Source: Amborella trichopoda (lineage: Eukaryota > Streptophyta > Magnoliopsida > Amborellales > Amborellaceae). Taken from it: DNA of 64,000 bases. Every line of letters begins with the position of its first letter. The stretch's first letter is position 1. The stretch covers positions 31,706-95,705 of the forward strand of contig NW_006499296.1 in NCBI RefSeq assembly GCF_000471905.2, written 5' to 3'. Both the position numbers and the translations under genes were made by a program. Below the pieces are notes generated by a model. The model worked only from the letters and a program-made list of their open reading frames with translations, was not told the DNA's origin and made no database searches. Positions 11,901 to 23,900 of the stretch are shown here, piece after piece.

Positions 11901-14900
11901 GCAACCTAGGCCTACATGTACCAAAATGCCTGTGGACTACGGAAGCACTGATTGAATAAATCTTGATTTTTGAGTGAATTTTGAAAGGTATAAGATTGGT
12001 CCCAAAAAGTATGTGAAGATGGCATTTGGCGCCCTAAGGACGCCCGCCAAGTTTCTTTGTGATCCGACAAAGTTAAAGCAGATCAGACGAAAACTTAATT
12101 CTCAATTCTAGTTTCTAACATGCTGAAAATGTGCTTCATAGCTGCAGCCCTATTATCGGGGTCTTAGATGAATACCAGACCGCTTCCCCAGATATCAAAT
12201 TTTAGTTTATTTGGACGCTTCTGGACCATTCTAGAGCCAACTTACCAAAAAAGGGTAGCTTTTACACTATTCTGGTGCAGCCTCGATGAACCAGTTTCCA
12301 TTTCTGGAAGCTATGCTATGTGAGCTCGGGATTATCCTCTAAAGGTCATAACTTCTCCGTTTTAAGCCCGATCAAACCCAAATTTCAGAGGGTTCTTCGT
12401 CTCGTCATTGCACACGTTTTGATATGCGGAGAGGCCCATGACGAGGCCCAAGATGAGAGAAATCCTAGAGAGTAGTTGCATTAAAAAACACTCATGTATT
12501 GCAGAATTTTTGAAAGAGAGAGGCCCCTTGATCAAGTGGCCGTGTCATGAAGCCTCGACCTCGGATCGTCTCGAAATGGTTCCGTTGGGACCACGACATC
12601 GGAGGCTTCTATTTGAGGTAAAGATCGTACATGATGCAAGACCAAAAGACACTATATTTTGAAGTTACAAAAGGGTATATTTTTCAGTGAATAATCCCAT
12701 TTTTCGGCGACTTCCCCAATTAGGAAACTGACGTTACAACAACCAAATCGAGTGATTCTTGTCACAAAATGACCGTGGCGGCATCCCTGTCAATATATGA
12801 TGAAAGGATCGACCTGAAACATCAAGCAACAAACAAGATCGAGCGTTGAAGATTTCAAGTTTATCATCTTTTGCTAGATTTTCAAGGAGGGTTTGAAACT
12901 TTGAAGTCAAGATTAAAATTATATGTCAAAATGATCGTCTCGTCAAGCCCGTCATTTCTACGATATTATTTTCATCAAAAGGTCGCCGGAAGTGCTCGAA
13001 AACGACCCCGAACCATGAATATGGCCTATGGAGCCTTTTTGCGGACCTTTTGGTCATTTTCATGATTCTGGCTAGGGGCAAAACTGTCATTTAGCCCCAA
13101 AAACGGGATTCACTCTTAATTCAAGAAAAATTTAATATGTGACAATTTTCTTTGCTTTTAGTCATCCACCCTTGTTTCAAGGGGATGATATATAAGCATT
13201 AAGGCATTTGTAATCCTGAGTTTTGAATGCTGAAAAGGTTGAGAGAGAATTAATGAAAATCATTGAGCTTGTCCGTTTTGGTTTTGATTTTTGATTCTAT
13301 CTTCCCTACCTTAAAGAGAGGAGAGAGAAAACTTTTACCCATTAAGGATTACTCTTAGAACCCCTCATTTCCAACCTAGAATCCCTCCTTTCAACCTAGA
13401 ACCCTTCACTTCCATCTTCCATAGTCCTCATTCCCATATACCCTAGACTCATCTTCCATAGTCCTAATTTCCATACACCCTAGACCTATCTTCCATAGTC
13501 CTCACTTTTGTATACCCTAGATTGAAGGGGGGAGAAGGTGCACACCACCAGCCTTTGCCCTTAGAGCTCAGGGCAGTCAGGGGACTAGGGGTGACTTGGG
13601 GGTCGACCCGAGCTCGGATAGAAGGCTCGGCTTCAGGAATGCTGACCTTACGAGCTAGTGCACGTGATGAAGTGTCCTTGTGACCATTACCCATGGGGTG
13701 TGCAGGCACGTGCAAATGGGGTTGACGAGAAGGCCGTCACCTGTGTGTTTGCCAGGGTGTAGCTTTTGAGCCGTCTGGAGCAGAGTGTTGAAGGTGCATC
13801 ATGCTAGGTGCAGCGACCTTCGAGTCGCTCTTGTTTGTGAGACCACGTTCTAGGAGACCTGGCATGTGATGGTGGACCAGGGTAGCCTTAAGGCTGCCCC
13901 GAGATGTAGAACCAATGGATGAATTGCTAGTCCTCGTAAGTGGGTGAGAGGGAGTTTCTCCTCTTTGTGTCGAACTGCCGGGAAAACTGGCGGTTTAGAG
14001 TGATTGAGAGTGACGAGTGGCCCTATGGCGACCCACAGAGGCAATGACAGGTAGGTTACCAATTGCAGAAGGGCGAGGGGTGGCCTTTTGGTGGCCTCGA
14101 GTAGCAAGACCGGCAAGTGACTTGCCAGTAATTGGGTGAATGCAATGGGTGGTGGTTTTCGGGCCACCAATGCAAGTGACACCAACGGCTGGGCCATTGA
14201 TGCCGGAAGATGGGGAGCAAGGCTCTTGGGAATCCCTTCTTGCCTCAAGTCGAGTCGAAAACCGAGGGCGTGAAGCATGTTCAATGCTCAGGAGGAAAGT
14301 GGGAAGCGAGGTTCGTGAAACCCCATCCCCGAAGGACAAGCTCGCAAGTGTGGGGATTATGAAATCCCTAACTCGGACATGGGGTTCAACAACGCCGGAG
14401 CCATGTGTGTGTAGTGGGCAGAATGCTTAGCAAGCAAACTAGGCTAACGATGGGGTAGCAAGGTCCCCAGTGGAGTCGCCAAGTTAGTTGGGCCTCGATC
14501 TCGTCGGGTTAGTCCGTGAGTGGGGACCCAGAAATGGGGTTGGTTCGAGAATGCTCTCTCGAAAACTGCGGTACCCATAGGGGCCGTTTGGGTACCTGAA
14601 AATATATTGTCTGTGAAATATATTAGTGGCGTAATATATTACTGCGTAATACATTACCTGTAAATGGATTGTTACTGTTTGGGTAGTATTTAGATGCAAC
14701 CTGAGAAATGCATTGTTATTGTTTGGCTATGTTTAGAAGAAATATAAGAAATGCATTACCAACATTTTACCAGCACGTGCCTATAAACTATCATTTCTTT
14801 CTTTTTTGTCACAAAATTCCACTAAAATGCAGAATTATAATTTCCTTCTTTTTTGTTACAAAATTCCACTAAAATATAAAATCATCATCACACCATTCCA

Positions 14901-17900
14901 AAAAGATTTCTAATAATAACATTATCACCATTCCAAAAAGATTTTCTAATAATAACTTGTACCATTTTACAGTCATGACACTATTTTCTACTTATTTTAA
15001 GTACCTTTGGCACTTATATGCAATCACATGTTTTCTAATATGACATTGGTTTCAACATGATAAGTCATTGGAACAATATGATTGGAATAAGATGATTTTA
15101 TTATGATAAGCCTTATTTTTATTTATTTTTTATAGAAGTCTTTCAAATGTATCTCTATATAATTTCAAATAAACCAATAAATTTATGATACTAAATTCAA
15201 AATCGGTAGAGTACGAGTTAAAAAATGGGAAGAAGTTTGATTAGTAAACTAGTATGTTTGGTAATTGCAGTATACAATTTTGAGGTATTGGAGGAGACTA
15301 AAGAGTTATGTTATTTCAATTGAGATTTTAGTAATCTCTTATGAGGATTATGTTGTGTGAAATTTTTTATTATGATTGTGTTGTGTAATTTATCATTGAT
15401 TACTGATTTTTATTTTTATTTATTTTGTTTTTATATGACACGGATGCCTTCAGATGAGGGGACGAGCTTAAAAAGGGAGGGATCACATTATGTTGTGTGA
15501 AATTTTTTATTATGACTGTGTTGTGTAATTTATTATTGATTATTGATTTTTATTTTTATTAATTTTGTCTTTATATGACAACTGATGCCTTCAGATAAGG
15601 GGACGAGCTTAAAAAGGGAAGGATTACCTAGTTATTATGAAGAGAGAGGGCTTAGAAGATCTTTTTAATGAGGGATAGGATAGGCAATGCGAAAGATTTC
15701 TCAAAATTACCCGTCACTCTCGTAAGAGATTTTTCACCTATCACCGCGTGTAATGGATTTCCTGATTTTTGGAGAAATCTCGTGTAATCTCTTTCTATTT
15801 TCTTATTATTAAGTGTACCCAAAAAGTGGAAATGCCATATTTCCTTGTAATCTAGATTTTCAGGTACCCAAACGGCCCCGTAGTGTACATGTGGGTAGGT
15901 ACCAACTAAGGAGAGAGAATTAGGGGTGTGAGGCGGGACCTACCTCACGGTGGGTTCGTGACACTCCCAGGCATGCGGGACGCCCTTTAGATCACTGTGG
16001 AAAGCCCCCTAGCCTGTGGATGGTCTGGCTTTGGCTCCCTTGCTGTACCCAGCGCCTCGTAAACACACATACGTAAGATGGTCGGACAAGTGGGTCGAAA
16101 GATCCCGACTTGTCGTTAGAGAGATGATTTATTGAGAATATAACTGTGGGGGGAGGGGGAGATGAAGTAGATTAAGAAGTTGAAGAGAGGATAATGAGGA
16201 TCACTTGTTAGTCAGACAGCCTTCCGGCGTCACCCTGATAGGTAGCCTGATAATAGTAGTAGTAATAGTAGTAGTAATAATAATAATAATAATAATAATA
16301 ATAGCAATAATAATAATAATAATATGAAGGGAGTAAGAGTTTTGTAGAAAGAATGCAAAGGGTGGTAAGAAAATGATATGCATAAATAGAGAGGGACAGA
16401 AAGAGATGTAAAGAAGAAAGGATAACGTAACAAGAGAGCATGACGAGGGATATGGGGGGAGAAAAGTAGAAGAACTGAGATAGAGATGAGAGAGAAGAAG
16501 ATTAGAGAGAAGGGAGAGAAAAGGAGAGAGGAGATGAGAGAGAGAGGAGAGGGAGTTTAAAGGGATTTGGGCGAGAGAGTTAAGATGAGAGGGAGGAGGA
16601 AAGAGAGAATGAGAGAAAGAAAGAGGAGAGAGAAAGAGATGGAAGCGAATTAGAGAGAGAGAGAGTTAGAAAGAGAAAGAGAGAGGAGGTGAGAGAATTA
16701 GAAAAAAGGAAAGAGAGAAGAAGAGAGAGAAAGTGTGAAGGAGAGAAGGAGAGAGAGGGAGAGCGTGAAAGAGAGAGGAAGAGAGAGAAGAGTGAGGGAC
16801 CAGGGGCTTAACCCGCGGTTCGAGGCCGAGAGAGAGAAGAAGAGAAAGAGAGAAGTGAAGCAAGGGAGAAGAAGAAAGAGAGAGAGACAAGAAGATAGAG
16901 AGATAGAAAGAGAGAAGAGGAAGGGACCGGGGGCTTAGCCCCCGGTCCGAGGTAGAGAGAGAGAAGGAGAGAAAGGGAGAAGAAGAAAGAGAGAAGAGGA
17001 AGGGACGGGGACTTAGCCCTCGGTCCGAGGTCGAGAGAGAGAGGAGAGAGAGAGAGAAGAGAGAAGAGGGACAGACCGAGAGCTTAGCCCCCAGTCCGAG
17101 CCTGAGAGAGAGAGAGAGAGATGAGGGAAGGACTGGGGGCTAAGCCCGCGGTCTGAGGCCGAGAGAGAGAGAGAGAGGGAGAGGAGAGAGAAAGAGAGAG
17201 AAATAGAGAGAAGAGGGAGGAGACCGAAGGCTTAGCCCCCTGATTCGAAGCTGAGAGAGAGAGAGGGAGAGAGAGTGAGAGGAAGAAAGAGAGAAAGAGA
17301 GGGAGCACCTGGTCCGAGGGGTGAGAGAGGAATCGAGGGGAGAGAGAAATAAAAAGGGGGAGAGAAGAGGGGGATAGGATAGAGAAAAGGAGAGAGAGAA
17401 GAGAGAAAGAGAGGGATCAAGGGCTTAGTCCCCCGATACGAGGGGGTGAAGAAAGAGAGAAACCGCGGGGAGAGAAAGAGAAAAGAAGGGGGAAGAGAGA
17501 GAAAGAGAGAGGAGAGGGAAAAGAGAAAGAGACAGGGGAAGGAGAAAGAAGAGAAAGAAAATGAGAGAATAGAGAGAAAGGGGTAAGGTTAGTTATCTAG
17601 TATGAACCGTGGTTTCAGACCTGGGGCTAGGTTGATCTTACCCTTCTTGAGCTCCTTAAGATGGGTTGGGTCCTTGGTATAGAAAGCTAGGGTGTAGGAT
17701 TAGAGCTTATGGATTAGGGGGAATATGTTGGGATGTATGGAAGTAGAGACTATGGAAGATGTGTCTAGGGAATATGGAAGTGAGGACTATGGAAGATGGG
17801 TCTAGGTTTAATGGAAATGAGGACTATGGAAGATGAGTCTAGGGTGTATGGCAATGAGGATTATGGAAGATGGGAATGAAGGGTTCTAGGTTGGAAGTGA

Positions 17901-20900
17901 GGGGTTATAGGGGTAATCCTTAATGGGTGAAAGTTTTCTCTCTCCTCTCCTTGGGGTAGGTAAGATAGAATAAAAAATTACAACCAAAGAGGGCAAGCTC
18001 AATGATTCATTAATTCTCTTCCAACCTTTCCAACATTCAAAACTTAGGGTTACAAATCATTTGAATCCAATAGAAGCAGTCTGGTATTCATCTGATACCC
18101 CGATAATAGAGTTGTAGTTATGAGGCATTTTTTTCGCATGTTAGAATTGAAATTGAGAATTAAGTTTTCGTCTAATCTGCTTTAACTTTGTCAAATCGCG
18201 ACGAAACTTGGCGGGCGTCCTTAGGGCGTCAAATGTCACCCTCACATGCTTTTTGGGGCCAATCTGACACTTTTTAAAATTTACTAAAAAATCAAGGTTT
18301 ATTCGATCAGTGCTTTCGTAGGCCACATGCGTTTTGGTAACTGTAGGCCTAAGTGGCGATTGGATTCTTCTTTATTCGCACCGAGGATGAAAGTGTCAAA
18401 AATTACTCTACAATAGTAACCAATCCTACCACAATGATCACAGTTGAACTTACTTTTATCCCCTTGATTGGGATCCCCTTTTTCCAAATTTTTGTGATCC
18501 GCTCCATTTATTCTTTTTATGAGGCCATGAAGCAGAGCCAAGAGTAGAACGATCTAGAGGTTGTGTAGGCAACATGATACTTTATCTAATTTCTTCACTA
18601 TGGATAAAGGAGTATACTTCATTGAGAGATGGAAGAGTATCCCGACTAAGAATTTGAACCCTAGGTAAGTCAAACTATGGGTTCAATCCAATCAAAAGCT
18701 AAAAAACACGATTTTGTTCCACAAACTCTTTGTATTCATTCCCTTCTTGCTTGCAGGCTGGTTTAAACATCCGTGTTTTAATTCCTACCATAGATTACAA
18801 AGTACTGCAAAATATGCAGTTAGAGACCGCTTCCCCTGTTGATGATGGGATATCTCATGTCTCAATTGGTATACTAGAGACACATTCTTGCTTTGGGAGT
18901 ATGTTTTGTGTACCGAGTCCTAGATTTCTTTCACAGTCCGAAGAAAAAGAAAACCCCTACTAATTGAGGTTGCAATGAGTGCAATAACCAAGACATTACA
19001 AATAATTTTTCAGTCTTTAACTTTTCATATGAAGGACTTGTTTCTTCAGGTTCAACAATTTTACCTATTACGTATCTCAACTTCCCTCTACCACTAATAA
19101 TCATTTTAGCAAACTTTGACCATTCTAAATAATTGGTTCGATCAGGTATAACAGTAGTAATCTGCAGTCCAAGGTTTTCTCCATGGATACCCATTTGAGA
19201 GTTTACACCTTAAGTGTTGATAGTGGTAGAAGAGTACTCCAAATCACTCATATTTGAGATACCAGCCACTAAACAGCAAAAAAAACACCCAAAAACACTC
19301 GCTGATTACCACAAACAACAACAAAGAACTATTGATTATCACAAATAGCTACATGATTGCACTCCACCTGAAGATTTGAGACCATCCATACAAGAGATCT
19401 CAATAAAATTATGACTCAGAATAGAGTTGCAATGTATTAAAAAGGTCCAACAACCACTTTTGACGCATCAAAAAGCCTAATCATTTGTAGAGTTTTTTGT
19501 TTGACATCACCAACTCGATCCACATAAGAAATATCCATAAATTAGTGTTTGACACAGCTCACTAATTTTCAGATATGCTGTCCATGAAAATTAGGATTTG
19601 ACTTCCCATCTCAAATGTTCAGATCTGTGTTTTTGTTGATCCACACAATCCAAAGGAAATTCATAGGAAAAAATAACCTGTAGTAGTTAGGGTTTTTTGT
19701 CCATGCCTGATTTTTACAATTTTAGGGTCTCAAAAGCATCTCACACATCCCCCTGCTCTGATACCATGTCAAATACAGCACTCTAGTTGGTTGAGAATCA
19801 AGAAAGTGTAAGGGAGATCAATAATTAGGAAGAAGAAGGTTGGGGGAAGAGAGAGAAAGATGAGACAGATCATGTGATGAAAAGGGGAACAAAAGAGAGA
19901 GTTACATGATGTTCTCGTAACACACCCCTCTTATGTATTCTTATTAATACTAAAAAGTGCAATTACAAAAATACCCCATAAGTAAGGGAAACAAAACAGT
20001 CCACAAGACCTTAAAACAATGAGTAGTCCGGTTCTAATAGTTCCAACTGCTTTGATTCCTTACAATGAGTGTTCTATAACTATTAGTTCCGAAACGGATT
20101 TGCTTTAGAAAAATTTAAAAAATATGAAAAGGGCGACACAAGCATAAAGTATGACACCAGTGACATGTTTTCATTGCCTCACAAATTAGGAGATATTAGT
20201 GTAAATTTTCCTTTTTTTTTTACTAGTCATTGAGGGTATGTTTCGAAAAGAGCATGGACACGTGTTGACATGTGTTACTGTGTTGACACGTGAAATGCTA
20301 CCCAAATGAAGGTGTCTGTGTAACATAGGTTTTAGAGAGATTTTGTATGAGTTAATGGTTGTTGGTCCATGAGAGGCTGTAGAGGATGGGTGCTGGTCTT
20401 GGGGGGGGGGCTTATTGTGGGTTCTTATTTGTGCTGCTTTTAAAAATCAGCATGGTGGTTCTAGTGCGTGCTAGTTTCTCTTTTTGAAACTAGCTAGTTT
20501 GTGTAAAGGGAAAAGTTTATATAAGGTTGCAACCTTAAAAAACCTCAAAAATCCATCAGCAAATGTTGTTTTAATGTTGAAAAACCTTCTAATTGATCAT
20601 CTCGACATCGAGATGTATGAATATGAAAAAACAAAAAGATTTCGAGTCCCAGAAATAATGCATCTTGCAACATATTATTTAGACCGTCCATTTTCAAGAT
20701 TTTCATATGTTTATAGATATACTTGATTTTAGCCGTTTTTGGAGTTCAAAATTGTATAACTAGATATGAAAATAGATTTTCAGATAATCCTAAGAATTTT
20801 TTAACCAAAGTTACATGTTATGGTAAAATTTGGAGGTGTGCCTTAATTAGATCGTTTAACGTTGCAACCTTATAGAAACCACACCCTTGTGTAAATTATC

Positions 20901-23900
20901 TTATATACTCTTTTCTTTTTTCAAAACAAAATTTAGTTTGAGTATGAACCATGGGGAAGTGAAATCATTCTGTAGTGAGGTTTGTCTATGGGTCTGCAAG
21001 TTGAAGGTAAATATGGTGTTTACCATTTTGATTGTATCTTGGAGGTGGATTCACTAATCCCTTCTCATTCGAAAGATATCTGAGTGGGCGCAATGACTAT
21101 ATTAAAGAAAACAATCTGTACTATGCCTTTAGGATTGATTGAACAAGATTGATTGAACACCTATCCTAGAGTAAGTTTTATAGTTTTAATTTTTATCATT
21201 AACATTCATTTTGGCCAAAACATTTCCCATATGATAAATGCCAAATATCCAATTAGACCAACATGCTGGTTTATAACTTTGTTGATAAAGGTGGTGCTAA
21301 TATTGTATATAACCATTTTTTCTTCATTTTCAAAAAAAAAAAAAGGAGCTGGACTCGGGCGAGTTACTCGGACTTGCCCGAGTAACTCGCTTTGGCCAGG
21401 TCTCGAGTACCTTGGCCAAGTCAATTTTCTGAACACTGATATGACCTTGTGCATCCTGAGGAATTATATAGACAGCTTATGTGCATCTCCATTGACATTC
21501 TCAAAATGGTAAATCGGCACTAGGGATTACATGCAAACATGCTGAAATAAGTAGAGGTAAGAGAGCTTAGCAATTTCTTCCGGATTTTATTTGGCATGGC
21601 AGCTTAATTATGGTTTAATTTATTGATAAAATTGGCCTTAACATGCATGAGTGCTATACTTCTTTGCAATGTAACGTTCTTCTAAGTGCCTGAAGGTGAA
21701 CTGAGCAATTTCAGCTCCTCTTTACTGATAAATCATGTCATTCTTGTTATTATGCTGTTGAGCCATAACATCGTAAGTGATATGCTTCTATATGATCTTA
21801 CAATATTAGAAGTGCCTGAAGATGCAAATACAATAAACCTTAATGATTTATGTAACAATAAACAAACAGGCTGGCAGATCCTTCTGATAACTTGCAGAAA
21901 TCATATGAACAATTCCTTCAACGGATGGAGAAACGAAAAGTGAGAAAAGCCAGAGTACGTGTTCTGTTGTGTTTCAAAAATCTTTTAGTATTTGTTATAA
22001 ATGCTTGAGTACTTCAGTGATTTTTGACTTTGTTGCATTTAGCTGCGAGGATCAAGAGTAGCATCATCTGCTATGAAACATCTGTCCAGTTCTAGGGGGA
22101 TGAGCCTTGTTGAAAATGATACACAGCAACCTATTGAAGGTGAAATGATACACAACAACCTCACACTCCAATAGACTATGGAAAATCCATAGTCCATTGG
22201 GTCATCTTGAAAGGGTCTATGGTAATGAAGAGTGGAGTCACCACTATGGATGTCGTCTTAGCCTAGTGGGTCCCACACTTTTCATCACTATCGATCACAT
22301 CAACTTGTGATGTTGACGCCATGGACAGGGTTTACATGGTGTTTCCATTGTAGTACTTGTACATTATTATGGTATACTTATCCCTGGAAGTTTATTGAAT
22401 TGTAAATGAGTAATCTTATTTTAGAAGTCTGCATTTCATTGTTTGATAAAAACCAGAAATGGGTTGGCATTTGCAGTCACATGCAGAACATCTGGAAATG
22501 AGGAAGCTGTGAACTCATATATATGCAGCGATACAACAATTATAGTGTCTAAGTTTGTGGATTCTGCCATTGTTGGCAAATCTGAGGAGGTAGAAGATGC
22601 TTGCCACCATGGCTTAGTAGACCCTACAATCAACCTTAAGGAAGCGATGGATGACATAAACAGCATGTTCCAAAAGCCTTTGGACATACAAATCAAGAAC
22701 AGGAAGAGAACACATCATACTCCATCCAAGTCTAGGAACAAAGTAACTACTGGATTTGAGGTTTTTGTTGATGATGGCTTTCAGAGAGATTGCCCTATAG
22801 AGAATGAGAGAAAGGAGTGCTCCAATATTGGGTCATTGGCTTCTCAATGCAGTGATGTGACAGTGGTGGTTCGAAAATTTGCGGACTCAGTAATTGTTGA
22901 TGAATCTAATGATGCAGAGGGAGCTCGCCATCATGGATTAGTTGAGCCTACAATTTGCACCAAAGAAGCCCTGTCTGAGATTAACCAAATGTTTGGCGAG
23001 CCTCTTGATTTTGAGAACCCCAAATCGAAGAAAGAACGCACCAGAACTGAAGCAGGCAAACCTTCAGTTGGAAGCTTGACGATTTTTGTCGATAATTGTG
23101 ATGTTGGTCACAAACCTATTGGCAAATTCAATGCTCAGGAATTTCTCAGGGAGGTAATTCCTTTATTTATTTTTTAATTTTTTGTTTTCTTCAAAAAAAA
23201 TCTCAGTAAAAGGGGGATTTATAAAAGAAAAAGTTTATATAAGGGTGATGCCCTAACCAGTCAAATTAAGGCGCACCTCAAAAATTCATTAGAAGAGGTT
23301 ATTTCAATGCCCAAAAATCCTCAAATTGTTGATCTTGATCTCAAGATGTATGACATGAGAAAAAATGGATCTCAAGTATTGGAAATGGTGCATCTTGTAA
23401 TGCATTTTGTAGACTATCAATTTTCAAGATTATCAAATGTTTATAGATCTGTTAGATCTACACTATTTTTGAAGATTATCAAATGTTTAGGGCCTCAGCC
23501 TTATACAAAGCACACCCATTTATAAAAGAAGAAAAATAAATAGATAAAGAAAGGGAAAAAGTTTCTCTAAACCTTTCTGTTTTAAGTTCTCTAATGGATG
23601 GAGTTTTATTTTCTGTTTAATTTTACTAGTAGTTTTGAAATAACTTCAGGCAAAATGAAGGGGGAAATTTCTGGCCAAAAAAAAAACTGCTCTTTTTTTC
23701 TTGATCGAATTTATTTAATTGACAGGAGGGTCCTGTTGGCAAAGTTCCATCAGTTCATCCGACAAAGGACTCTAAAATTCCTATACCACTGGCCATATAT
23801 AACGAAAGGGAAAACTCACCACCTCCCGAGTATGGTGAGAACACAGTGGTCTGCAAATATATAGGTTCAACAATACTTGGGGATTCTGAAATCGAGAATG

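Larger units (their letters stand above)
11843..18415. mobile_element. 6.57-kb element with long inverted terminal repeats and 5-bp TSD
   Basis: It splits the copia gag zinc knuckle. GTAAC lies at 11838-11842 and 18416-18420, and removal of the element restores the gag codons for GY-IKENYW. The ends are TGCTGTAG and CTACAATA, LTR-like TG...CA with one change. The terminal repeats are inverted, not direct: 11843-12178 pairs with 18415-18065 and 13200-13530 with 18060-17690, at roughly 80% identity by eye. The left arm has about 1 kb (12179-13199) absent on the right. The left arm also looks like an LTR, with GATATATAAGC at about 13187 and a downstream polyadenylation-type stretch. No intact transposase or pol was found inside. 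Confidence 0.75.
4846..20030 (-). mobile_element. nested copia-type LTR retrotransposon (about 15 kb including insertions)
   Basis: Minus-strand element. The 5' LTR starts near 20030 and ends at 19767, followed by a primer-binding site at 19755-19766 (complement of initiator tRNA-Met, TGGTATCAGAGC). Gag is at 19194-18931. The zinc knuckle CDHCGRIGY at about 18490 is interrupted and resumes at 11837 with [15 protein letters not shown]. Protease and integrase relics lie at 11812-10340. RT is split at 9931 and 8366 and continues to 7641. RT/RNase H continues at 5750-5177. The polypurine tract is at 5133-5143 and the 3' LTR at 5132-4846. Many stops make it inactive. Without its three insertions it would be about 5.2 kb, a normal copia length. 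Confidence 0.85.

Noticed and set aside
13464-14339. Overlapping GC-rich frames of 80-144 residues on the minus strand
   Set aside because: No recognised domain. They probably belong to the untranslated leader or decayed gag of an LTR element.
16201-16441. Poly-Leu/poly-Tyr frames that look membrane-like
   Set aside because: They are generated by the AAT/AGT microsatellite.
16666-17420. Ser/Leu-rich and Arg/Glu-rich frames on both strands
   Set aside because: They are produced by the GA-rich repeat array; no domain or codon signal.
20484-20726. 80-residue plus-strand frame
   Set aside because: It starts in intron and runs through a MITE with proven target duplications.
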